Assembly: GCF_049309525.1 (NCBI RefSeq)
Contig: NC_133368.1
Span: forward strand, 21,710,318-21,774,317
Direction: 5' to 3'
Length of the DNA: 64,000 bases
Source: Garra rufa
Lineage: Eukaryota; Chordata; Actinopteri; Cypriniformes; Cyprinidae
Shown: one piece after another, positions 54,690 to 64,000 of the stretch
Layout: every line of letters starts with the position of its first letter
Position numbering within the stretch: position 1 is the stretch's first letter
Program-made: the position numbers and the translations under genes
The notes under the pieces: model-generated
Databases searched by the model: none
What the model saw: only the letters and a program-made list of their open reading frames with translations
What the model was told of the DNA's origin: nothing

Positions 54690-57600
54690 GAACATTGGAT
54701 TGGGTGCTCATGCTGCTCTGCCTTTACCCATAGAGAACCTCGCCAGTTAACACGCTGCATCTCCTACACTTCCTTTTAACCCTATTTTTTCTTCAGGGTG
54801 TTTTTGTACAGGTTCAATGCATGGAAGAACATCAGAAATGGAGTGCAGAAAGTTCCATGTGAAATTTTTATTCCTCCAAAAGCATTATGCTGTATTCTTT
54901 GCCTGTCAAAAAATGACTGAAGCTCTGACCTGGGACCAAGGAAATACACAAGATACGCAGCTTAGTTCTTGGGGACGTTGGTTTGACTGATAAACTTGGC
55001 TACTCTCCTATGAGAGCACAAAAACAGATGTGTGTAGCTGCTGCTCTGTGGTTTGTCAGTCAAACCACTCTACTCTTATGGTTGGTGTGGTCTGTGCCCC
55101 ATTCCTTTATTCCACTGGGGGGAAAATATCCCAGTCTTACGTCATATTTTAACACTTCCTTCACCCCTCTCAGCCTGGTGATGCTAACACAGCCATTCCA
55201 AACACCAGAGGTCTTGGAGAGGGATCAGAAGAGAGCTGGGCTTGGGATGGTGTCTCTATGGTCAGGTTGCGATTAGGAGATGTGTGAAACATTACAATTC
55301 TCCACCGTAGTGCAAATACAAATGCATTTCAGAAACATGCTGTCAAAGCATGGAGTATGGAAGCCAAATGTGCAGATTTCCTATGGTATGATCCCAATCA
55401 TTTTCACTTCATTTGCCTAAAACAAAAAATATGTTTTAGAAGATTTTGTGGCGCCACCAAGTGGTTCAAAGTAAAACTGTAAACAGTCATGGAGATTCTA
55501 TATTATGAACTGACAGTATTAGGTCACTTCGTGCAAAATCTGTCTAAAAATCATGCGGTATTTTGCAGTTAATACACTAATCACAGCTTTTTTTGTAAAT
55601 ATTACACAGTTGTGCTTTATTTTATGTTTCATGCCTTATCAGGTCAAACGGTGCTCTCAGACGTGACACAATACTGAGACGAAATGTTTTACGTACAGCC
55701 AGCACTTCAAGGACATGGGATCTTAAAACTCCCATTATAGTTAAAGGTTTTATATAAACATCTTTTAAGTGTTTAAACAACCCATGAGGTCATACATAAT
55801 GTGTGGTAATAAAGAAAGTCACAAAAAAATCGCTATCTGGAAAACAGCTTGCCATTCATTCAAACTAAATATACCACACAAACATTGCAATATTGACATT
55901 TTAATTTTGCGCAAGTGTGTTAGTGTAGTTGCCGAAGTATTGTTTTATTCAACTGATAACATTTATCTTACCTGGCTTGATTTCTTTTGTTTAAAGGCTT
56001 GTCTGTTCACAATAGTTGCTTTACATTCATCTGCTGCTTTAAGTGTATCTAAGATGTGCATCTGATGTGAACGAATCTGCAACATAACTGTTTCAACTCA
56101 AGTTTAACCGAACACAGTTACAAGAGCTGGGTCTCCAGCTATTTCCTTTTCTTGTTACGCAGAAGACTTTATATGCTTTTCATCGTGTAACTCTGTCTGC
56201 TTGATCCTCTTCCTGTTTCCCAGAATATCTTAATTGCATTTAGTTTCATAAGAAGATCTTAAAAAAGTCAGACGGGTGGTTTTTGTTGTGTGTGTTCATG
56301 CTCATCCAGATCCACTGGAAATGATCTTGTCTGTCACCATCAGTGAACTTTGAAACAGATTTATTAGAACAAGTGGAAAAACGTTTTAGTCATCGAGGCT
56401 GCTGCACCATTTCAAAGTGATCACACAGCACAGTATTAAAACAAGACAGTCTATGACTGAAATGTAAAGAATACTCCAAGGCAGAAATGGTGAAAAAGTG
56501 GCGAAAGAAAAGGCAAATGTATCTGATGGTATGACTATGTGCAATACAGAAAATACATGATATAGTTTTCTAAATACAACAAATAGCCTTTATAACTTTA
56601 AAACTGAATTATGCTATCTAAAAGTATATATTATATATTTTCAGTATAATTTCATGACCCAATGCTGCTTATTGTTATTAATATTACACTATAAAGTATC
56701 ATTATCATCATACTTTCATTTATACTTTCTCTCTCTTTTTGTATAAAGTGTGGTTTTGATTGTCAGTGTGTAAGACGAACTGTGTGCCTTCTAATGAATG
56801 TGTGGGTGTGTGTACCACGTGCTGATCAGTATTTCAGGAGAAGATGGAAAAGGCCTTCGCTTCTTGCTCTCAGGCCGGTCCTGAGTGGAAGATAGAGGGT
56901 GTTTTTGGTGGGATAGCTTGAGGAAGACAAAAAGAAGCAAGAATGAATGATTGTCATTGAGACTCTGAAGGAGATGTGTATGGATGTCATAGCAGGATGA
57001 ATATGGAAACGCATTTGATCAGTGATAAGGATTGTTTAGAATTTCTGCGATAAGTCCATTTAATATTGTCTTTCTGAGATCTGCACAAAATGTTCTCTGT
57101 ATTAAGCTGACTGACAATCATGTGGTTACGTGCTTGCAGTCAATACTGTCAAACAACCCGTACGACCGCTGACTGGAAGAGCTTTAAAAAACAGTCGATG
57201 ATGATCAATTTTATATATTGTATCAGTACGATCACTCCTAAAAGTTAAGTGAAACTTTAACAAATTTATTAGTGTAAACGTATATACCAAGTCAAACTGG
57301 TATCATGCCTTTGGTCCAATCAAACAAGTTGATTGAGCTCCATGGAGTGTGAAAGCAAGTGTGGCAGATGTTTTGCTACCCCATATTTGTGAAGAACGGA
57401 CCACTCAGTGAAAAAGCATGAGCTTTCTATGAATCTCTCACGGAGTCAGGTTTAGGGTTTGAATGTAATGCGTGTGTTGTGCTTAGGATGGATTCTGTGT
57501 TTTACTTTTGAAAATGTTGACTGACAATCTTTGACTGTATTTAGAACTGTGTGATGATGGGACTTTTTCCTCTAATGTATGTTTTTGTATTTTAATGGAT

Positions 57601-57900
57601 GAATGGGTTGGGACTTTTTGACGTTTGTAATCTTTTAACTGTATTATATAATACTGTTACTATTGAACATATATTTATACAGATATACATATTTTTTGTA
57701 TCCTTTTATTCTTATGTTTCTCTTTTCTGAGCTAACTTTTGAAGTCCCTTGTCTACAGTATTACAGACAGTATGCATTCGGATTTATATCTCATTTTTTA
57801 CATGTATGTATGTATGAATTGAGAATGTTTAAGAAATGCTTTCACTGTCCTCATGTGTAAATGTATATGTCTAAATTAAATTAAACAAATCACCTTCTTG
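54690..57900 (+). other. lats2: Probable lats2 3'UTR
   Basis: The 3.2 kb after the lats2 stop contain none of the dispersed families that fill neighbouring DNA. They end at overlapping ATTAAA words (57875-57885) followed by a GT-rich stretch at about 57895-57945, a good poly(A) context. No open frame of note occurs. A long 3'UTR is usual for LATS2. Confidence 0.6.
57875..57885 (+). terminator. lats2: Candidate lats2 poly(A) signal
   Basis: Two overlapping ATTAAA hexamers are followed within 20-60 bases by GT-rich sequence (GAGTGGTGGTGTGAGTGGG). Earlier signals in the 3'UTR cannot be excluded. Confidence 0.5.
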
Positions 57901-58282
57901 TTTTGAGCATTGTTGAATGAGTGGTGGTGTGAGTGGGTGTCTGCAGGGGTGTCTTAGATCATATGATGTAAGACATCATAGCATGAACATCTTGGTAATT
58001 AACCCATTTATTCCCACCAATAACTTTGTCACCAAAATGTACTTTTGAAAGTTCAAAGGCAGTCGAAGATTACACAGAATGAACATTTTAACACGGCTGA
58101 TGTAAAGTCACATGGCCATAGCTTTTTTTATTTGGCAGAGGCTATGTAAAGATATCTCAAAGATAAGGGCTATGCCAGAAATGTTGAAATATGGAAACTG
58201 GGTGCATAGAACAATTGAAATGGTCTATTATTAATGTACTAATAAAACTGTGAAAATAAGTTATTTGAGAGAGAGCAAAGTA

Positions 58283-59065
58283 TACACTACCAGTCAAAAG
58301 TTTTTGAACAGTTGAAACAATAAAAAGTCTCTTCTGCTCACCAAGCCTGAATTTATTTGATCTAAAGTACAGCAAAGGCAGTATAATTTTGAAATATTTT
58401 GACTATTTAAAATAACATTTTTCTTTTTGAATATATTTTAAAATGTAATTTATTCCTGTGATTTCAAAGCTGAATTTTTAGCAGTCACATGATCATTCAG
58501 AAATCATTCCAATATTCTGATTTGCTTCTCAAAAAACATTTATACTTATTATTATGTTGAAAACAGCTGAGCTTTTTATTTCAAATAATTGCTGATCTTC
58601 TGAACTTTCTGTTAATCAAAGAAACCTGAAATAATTCTACTCAGCTGTTTTCAACATAATAATAATAATAAATGTTTTTTGAGCAGCAAATCAGAATATT
58701 AGAATGATTTCTGAATGATCATGTTACTGCTAAAAATTCAGCTATTTATCAAATAATCCTGAAAAAATGTACTCGTAACCGTTTCAAATATTACTACTAC
58801 TAATAATAAATGTTTGTTGAACAGCAAATCAGCATATTAGAATGATTTCTGAAGGATCATGTGACACTGAAGACTGGAGTAATGGTGCTGAAAATTTAGA
58901 AATCTGAAAAAATATATTCAAATAGAAAACAGTTGTTTTAAATAGTAAAAATATTTCAACATTTTACTGTCTTTGCTGTACTTTGGATCAAATAAATGTG
59001 TGCCTGGTGAGCAGAAGAGACCTAAAAACATTAAAAATCTAACTTCAAAAACTTTTTACTGGTAA
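58283..59065. mobile_element. Family C foldback element
   Basis: It begins TACACTACCAGTCAAAAGTT and ends AAAAACTTTTTACTGGTA. Arms with AGCCTGAATTTATTTGATC and GGATCAAATAAATGTGTG are complementary. About 780 bp, between lats2 and xpo4. 57946-58282 and 59066-59400 show no other feature. Confidence 0.85.
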
Positions 59066-59399
59066 TAATAAAAATGCATATTCCAAGGTATTGTTGCATT
59101 AAATTTACAAAGTACAAATGCAAATAAATTATGCATTATCATTACCTATCCACAACCGCCTAATAGTAAAAATATATTTATTTTATTATCAATTTTGACT
59201 TTTGTTTTGGAAATAACTTGGTTGTTGAGTTAAAAATAGCAGAAATTGACAGTGCTGTCTAAAAATTAAAGTGTGTCTACATCAAATTCTTTCAAATGTA
59301 CACAAACACATAGAAATTCATTCAAAAACAAAAAGTTAGGTTTTACCTAACATCACAATAGTGCAATATCATAAATTAACATTTTCTTTACGGGGCATC

Positions 59400-59960
59400 A
59401 GAGCTGCCTCCCAAAAAGTGCCTGTGAACTCACTAGCCCGAAGTGCTGCTTAATCCCACAATGCAGTGCATGGCGCGTCACTGAAGAACGACCATGATGG
59501 CGGCGGTCGGTGCACCAGAAGTGATTTCACAGCTGGAAAGCGCTGCCAAAGTTTTAATGGTGAGCATTTCGCCGCCGTTTTCACATCTCTGTCAGTGTGC
59601 TGTTAGCTCTGTGTGGGGGGTTCACTCTGAGGGGGTCTCGGGGCTCGGCGTTTAGCGGGGAAAGTCTCGATAAACGCGGAGCTGTGCGTGGCGCAGTGCT
59701 CGACTCACTCCATCCCGCAAAAGCCCAGCGCAGCCACCATCACCTTCATCACCATCTTCATCACCTCCGCCTAATAGCACCGCTCCGGTGACACAGTCAG
59801 TGCTTCTAATGATCGCTGTGAGCGCAGGTGTTGTCTCTCAGAGGCCTAGTTTGATCCTCCAGCCTTGTAAAAGCGCGCAGAATGAGTTGAAGTGTGTCTG
59901 CTGGAGTTTCTCCATCAGCTGCTGTAGTTACACACGCTGTTGATTCAGCCGCATGTTTGC
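59400..59960 (+). promoter_or_regulatory. xpo4: CpG-rich promoter region of xpo4
   Basis: CG dinucleotides become frequent from about 59470 through 59830 against an AT-rich background, spanning the first coding exon and the start of intron 1. This is the pattern of a housekeeping CpG-island promoter without a TATA box. Confidence 0.7.
59494..59559 (+). CDS. xpo4: Exportin-4, first coding exon
   Basis: This exon encodes 22 residues, MMAAVGAPEVISQLESAAKV plus LM, then a GTGAGC donor in phase 0. Human exportin-4 starts almost identically (MMAA..G.PEVI.QLE.AAKVLM). XPO4 is an importin-beta family receptor that exports eIF5A and SMAD3 and also imports SOX factors. The remaining exons lie beyond the right edge; intron 1 runs from 59560 to at least 64000. 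Its place directly after lats2 on the same strand is the human 13q12 arrangement and supports the call. Two ATG codons are adjacent; the second lies in an ATGGCGGC context. Confidence 0.93.
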
Positions 59961-60699
59961 CCAAGCACATGTTTAGCAAGACTTGAGGCAAAAGAGAAAC
60001 TTTTAGCTTCTTATTTATCTCATAATAAAACCCAGTCTTTCATTTTATGCCGTTATAAGAGTTGACTAGCTACATAGTGGGCTAGCTGAAAGTTGAGAGC
60101 AGGACATGTGCAGTTAGATGGTGGCCTGTGCAATTCGTTAGTATTGTCTCTCAGCCTAGGTACCTGTCTAGACAGCATTTCTGGGCATCATACGGACAGA
60201 ATTATATGAATTGAGTGTTGTGTGTGGTTGTGTAAACTTACCGGATTGGTAAAATCTCATTGCTCTTTTTATAGTTGTTCCAAACTAAAGAGTGAAAATG
60301 TCCTTTTTTAATTTTCAGCTCAGTGTTTTTATTTGTTGAATTAGCTTGCCTCTAATAGTCTGTGAAGCTTTTAGCCAAGTGTTTAGTTCTTAACTTCACA
60401 AATAAAAACATTTAGTGGTATTGTAGCCGGTTTGAGCTGATTTTAGTGGTGTTTTAAAAACATGCTGATATTATAGAATAGCGGTCAATTTAATGCAAGT
60501 GTATGACATGCATTGTTGATAATAAATAAATATTGATATCAATTGCGTTATAAATTCACAAGGAACAACATTCATGTGTGTAAATTGCGTATAATGCCAA
60601 TAATCTCAAACTGCTGTCTTCCTAAAAATAATTTTCATACTGTTTTAATAATAATTTTAATACTAGAGGTTTTTGTATACAAAAACATACATTTTTTTT

Positions 60700-60975
60700 G
60701 CACTCCAAGGCTGCATTTATTGCATTTTAAAGAATACAGTAAATATAGTAATATTGTGAAATATTATTACATTTTAAAATAACTGCTTTTTCAGTTTAAA
60801 TATATTATAAAATGTAATTTATTTCTGTGATTGCAAAATTTTCAGTAGTCATGATCCAGTTCTCAGTGCCATGATCTTTCAGAAATCATACTAATATGCT
60901 GGTTTTGGTTATTAAAAAACATTACTTCTTATCAATGTTGAAGCCAGCTGTGCTGCCTAATATTTTGGTGGAAAA
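60700..60975. repeat. Family C partial copy in xpo4 intron 1
   Basis: CAAGGCTGCATTTATTGCA, AATATATTATAAAATGTAA and CTTTCAGAAATCAT words match one arm of family C. No ends are preserved. 59961-60699 and 60976-61373 show only simple A or T runs (poly(T) at about 61294-61318). Confidence 0.65.
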
Positions 60976-61373
60976 TGTGCTACATTTTTTGAAAATATTG
61001 TTTTGATAAAGTTTAAATAGAAACTGTAGTGAATTAGAAACTTTACTGTCACATTTGAGCAATTCAATTAATCCTGGATTAATAATTGTTCATTTATTTA
61101 AAAAAAAAAAATCATTGCACACTTAGTCTGAAATTTTTGTATACGTTTTTTTTTTCGTATACGTCATCTTTTCTTATTAAAATGCTTGCTACGGATGTGA
61201 GAATGCAGAAAATCAAGCCTTATTCCGAATTTTTCTATGACGTATAATCGTTTCAGAGGCAGTGTGTAAATGTGACTGATACAACATGAGGTCTTTTTTT
61301 TTTTTTTTTTTTTTTTTAACGTGTGAAAATTTTGGATGAGAATTTCGGACTCAGTGTGTCAATATACAGTTGT

Positions 61374-61840
61374 GTCAATATACAACCACAATTTATTTAG
61401 ACACCTTCAACATTTCTGACATTATCACAATTTATTCACTATAGTTTAGAAAATGGTAATAAAATATGACAAGAACTCAGAGTTAAACCATGTCAGTACA
61501 AATGATAATTGAGACAGCTGTTAGTATGACAATATTTACACAACTATCAATACTTTGTTGACCAATTACTAAGCAGTGCTTAATTTTGTTCAGTCTGTGG
61601 TGTAAAAAGGTTGCATTAGGATTTAAAGAAAAAACACTTAAGCAAAACATGGTCAGGTCCCAAATTTTTATCAATTTTACTGGTAGTCCACTGTATGAAC
61701 AATCTTTGGGTATAATATATCACAGTTTACTTTATTTTGCTGTCTTCACTTACATAAATGAACTATAACGTCCTGCACCCACTAGTAAATAATATCAAAA
61801 ATTAAATCTGATGTCTGAATAAATTTTAGTTTGACTGTAT
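61374..61840. mobile_element. Family F element, second copy
   Basis: ACAACCACAATTTATTTAGA at the left and TTTTAGTTTGACTGTATA at the right mirror the ends of the copy at 2463. The interior is about 110 bp longer, with an added central piece. 61841-62620 holds no named feature beyond a (ATT)n/poly(T) run at about 62064-62093. Confidence 0.75.
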
Positions 61841-62620
61841 ATTAATAATCATTTGATATAACTGGAAGGATTGCATTTTGTAAAGTATAAATTAATGCCC
61901 TCGGTATTGGATTCATTTGGGATTATAAGAAGCTGGGTGTGTATAATTTAGGTTTAGTGCCATGATATTTTATTTTTTTATAAAATCACTCAAAATATTA
62001 TAAACAATTTGGCTGCCATTAGATTCAATCTAATAAGGCAGTAAAGAATTTAAAGGTCCCGGTATTATTATTATTATTATTTTTTTTTTTTTTTATAACC
62101 TTGTGTTTCTTTGATCATCTCATCTTTTGATCCCTTTTTTCATCAGTCATCTATTTTGAATCCTGATTGGTCCAGCACTGAGTAGATGAGTAGTTATGAA
62201 GTTAGAAGGCTCTAGGTTTTGTAATGGTTATTTTTCAGCAAGCAGAAGGGTCAGACTGTAACAGTGGAGATCAGGTATTGATTTGTTGTTGTAGTTCCCC
62301 GATCATCAGCCAGACTCACTGATCTCACTGCAGTTGTGCTTATGCAGACTAATCACTAAAGGTTGCTAGTTAGTAGATGTATTATTACAGTTTAGTATCA
62401 CTACAGTCTTTATCGTGATTTAAAATCAGTTTTTAATGGATTAATTGATTTCACTCTGCTAGTAAGTGAGGATGTATTATCAAGATGGTCAACAGACAAG
62501 ATTTACGATGGATAAAATCCATTTTCAGGTATATGTGAGAGAAGTGACAGTCATATTAGGCATGTTATTTGCAAAACATCAAATAAAAATATTGAATATT
62601 TCTCCAGCTTCATGACCATA

Positions 62621-62820
62621 TGTGACCCTGGATGTTTTTCGAAATTGAGATTTATACGTAATCTAAAGGCTGAATAGGACAATATTTGGCCTAGATGGAA
62701 CTAGTTAAAAATCTGGAATCTGAGGGTGCGAAAAAAATCACAATTTCTTAGCAATGTACAATTAAAATGCTACAAATTTACCCGTGCTGCTTTGGACTAG
62801 TTATGTGGTTTAGGGTCACA
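62621..62820. mobile_element. Family B element, internally deleted
   Basis: It starts TGTGACCCTGGATG and ends GTGGTTTAGGGTCACA, with ATAT on both sides. At 200 bp it keeps the ends and AATCTGGAATCTGAGGGTGC but has lost most of the interior. Confidence 0.85.
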
Positions 62821-63151
62821 TATCATTTTGCTGAATGTTTTCTTTAATGGTTCAGTAGCTTCTAATGATCGTACTTCATTACGTAATTAACTGACATTGT
62901 GTTGATAAATAATATAAAGAGGCTTTGGGATGAGCGCACATGTGTCTGTCAGCACTTTTAGGGATGACTCTGCTATTGTCTTTTGCCTGCAAGGGATCAG
63001 TCCACCTTTAAAGAAGTATCTTCCGTATTTGTGTGAAGCTGAATGTGTTAAGACCCGAAATTAACTGCAGAAGAGAATGTTATCTGAAAAACAAACATAC
63101 CCATTGTGTTTGTCCAGTCGGTCACAGCATCGCCGTAGGCATATCTGACAG

Positions 63152-63294
63152 CAGGGGCGCCGCTCGCAATTTTGGGCCCTATGACAAAATATGAGGTTGG
63201 GCCCCCCCTACCACACAAAAGCAAATCTCTGGGGCCCCTAAATGGCGTGGACCCTAGAATTGTCCTAACTTTCCCCCCCTTAGCGGCGCCCCTG
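63152..63294. mobile_element. hAT-type MITE, 143 bp
   Basis: The terminal inverted repeats CAGGGGCGCCGCT are exact over 13 bases. The flanks TCTGACAG (63144-63151) and TCTGACAA (63295-63302) are an 8-bp target duplication with one mismatch. The interior is GC-rich (GGGCCC words) and non-coding. Confidence 0.9.
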
Positions 63295-63447
63295 TCTGAC
63301 AATGACTTTTGCGTCAGCTCTGGTAAAAGTGAATGTCATACTGATAAACTAAATGACATGAGCACATTAGCTTGTTACAGCCTTAATGTTTGCAGGGCTT
63401 AAAGTATTCCGGCACCGTGCCGGATCTCCGGCGTGCGGCCGTGAGGG

Positions 63448-63450
63448 GAA

Positions 63451-63485
<35 letters not shown>
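63448..63485. repeat. (TA)n microsatellite
   Basis: About 18 TA units lie just after a CCGGCACCGTGCCGG inverted word at about 63409-63423, which may be the edge of the element carrying the coding block at 63672. Confidence 0.85.
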
Positions 63486-63488
<3 letters not shown>

Positions 63489-63671
63489 AGAGCCTGCGCA
63501 TGCGGTTCAATATTTTCGAGACAATTTATTTCACCTACCAATCATATGAGAGGAACGCAGCCTTAACTAACATTACAAGCCTATCAGAAGCAGAGAAGGG
63601 CGGGTCCTTGCAACACTGTATGATTGACACTCATACGTCAATGTCACGTTAGCGTTGTTAGAGAAAAAAAA

Positions 63672-63854
63672 ATGGAGCGCAAGTTTATGAAGCCTGGGGA
63701 TGATGTCAAAGGACTCAAAAATAAATGGCGCTGGGCGTGGATTGAAGAAAGTAGAGATGGCGAGCCTTTTGGCAGTTGGTGCAAGAAACTAAGAGAGCCC
63801 GGGGCTTGTTTTCTGCACGATTTGCTCGAGGAAGCTACTGTATGCCAGCAGCGG
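63672..63854 (+). CDS. Possible first exon of a hAT-type transposase or derived gene
   Basis: An open frame from ATG at 63672 reads MERKFMKPGDDVKGLKNKWR and continues WAWIEESRDGEPFGSWCKKL, about 60 codons, ending at CAGCG-GTAAGA, a good donor. The pattern K.KWRW.W..E...GE...WC.K...PG resembles the N-terminal segment that precedes the zinc finger in hAT-type transposases and related fish genes, but the finger itself is not visible because the window ends. It lies inside xpo4 intron 1 on the same strand. Family assignment is tentative. Confidence 0.35.
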
Positions 63855-63884
63855 TAAGAAAGTGCTTGCTCGTCATGATTTAGG

Positions 63885-64000
63885 CTGTATCCGAAATCGC
63901 CCCCTATACCCTATTCACTATTCCCTACATTAGTCCACTCATTCAGTTCACTTGAAGGAGTGAATGAAAACGAGTGAGTGAATTCGGACACTAAGTGCAC
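63885..64000. other. Possible element edge at the window end
   Basis: GTATCCGAAATCGCCCCCTA and a later AATTCGGACACTAAG give short inverted matches (CCGAAAT / ATTCGGA), as at the edges of fish MITEs. Too little sequence remains to classify it. Confidence 0.3.

Noticed and set aside
59597..59791. 64-codon plus-strand frame after xpo4 exon 1
   Set aside because: It is a by-product of CpG-rich sequence (His-rich low complexity), begins after the donor of exon 1 and matches no exportin sequence.

Overview
The window is vertebrate nuclear DNA from a bony fish, most likely a cyprinid. Compact vertebrate genes with GT-AG introns are separated by AT-rich DNA. Introns and spacers are full of short foldback DNA transposons of types I know from carp and zebrafish relatives. 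I see no bacterial, viral or CRISPR content. A 500-base N gap lies at 42241-42740.

Layout, left to right: the last coding exon of a klhl13-like Kelch gene (+, ends 933); a complete 3-beta-hydroxysteroid dehydrogenase gene (+, 4550-7400, 3 exons, 374 aa); a complete pla1a phospholipase gene (+, 10323-16424, 11 exons, 461 aa); popdc2 (-, 24600-20526, 3 exons, 370 aa), convergent with pla1a; cox17 (-, 32182-31631, 2 exons, 67 aa); the 5' half of an HCN-type pacemaker channel, probably hcn5 (+, 37545 until it runs into the gap); lats2 (+, 49140-54689, six exons, first coding exon not visible) with a probable 3.2-kb 3'UTR; and the first coding exon of xpo4 (+, 59494-59559), whose first intron runs off the right edge. 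pla1a(+) popdc2(-) cox17(-) has the same order and orientation as human 3q13.33, and lats2 followed by xpo4 matches human 13q12.11. The window therefore joins blocks that are on different human chromosomes.

The genes do not form one pathway. They cover ubiquitin-ligase substrate recognition (Kelch), steroid synthesis, phosphatidylserine hydrolysis, cAMP-sensing membrane proteins of muscle, copper delivery to cytochrome oxidase, pacemaker current, Hippo signalling and nuclear export.

Repeat families are named here for cross-reference. A: foldback elements with Tc1-like ends CAGTTGAAGTC. B: elements with ends GTGACCCTGGACCACAAAAC, flanked by ATAT. C: foldback elements with ends CACTACCAGTCAAAAG. 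D: foldback elements with ends TATGGAAGC, filled with a lattice of CAATTCTGACTTT and its complement. E: 0.9-kb hairpins with ends TTAAAGGGATAGTTCAC. F: Tc1-like ends CAGTCAAACCAAAATTTATT. There are also several hAT-type elements with 8-bp target duplications and one Harbinger-type element with a TTA duplication. Highlights of the hunt are a perfect 77-bp palindrome in a 157-bp pla1a intron, the family D lattice elements, a Harbinger-in-hAT nest, two intronic 0.9-kb hairpins, and a gap that hides the end of the channel gene and probably the start of lats2.
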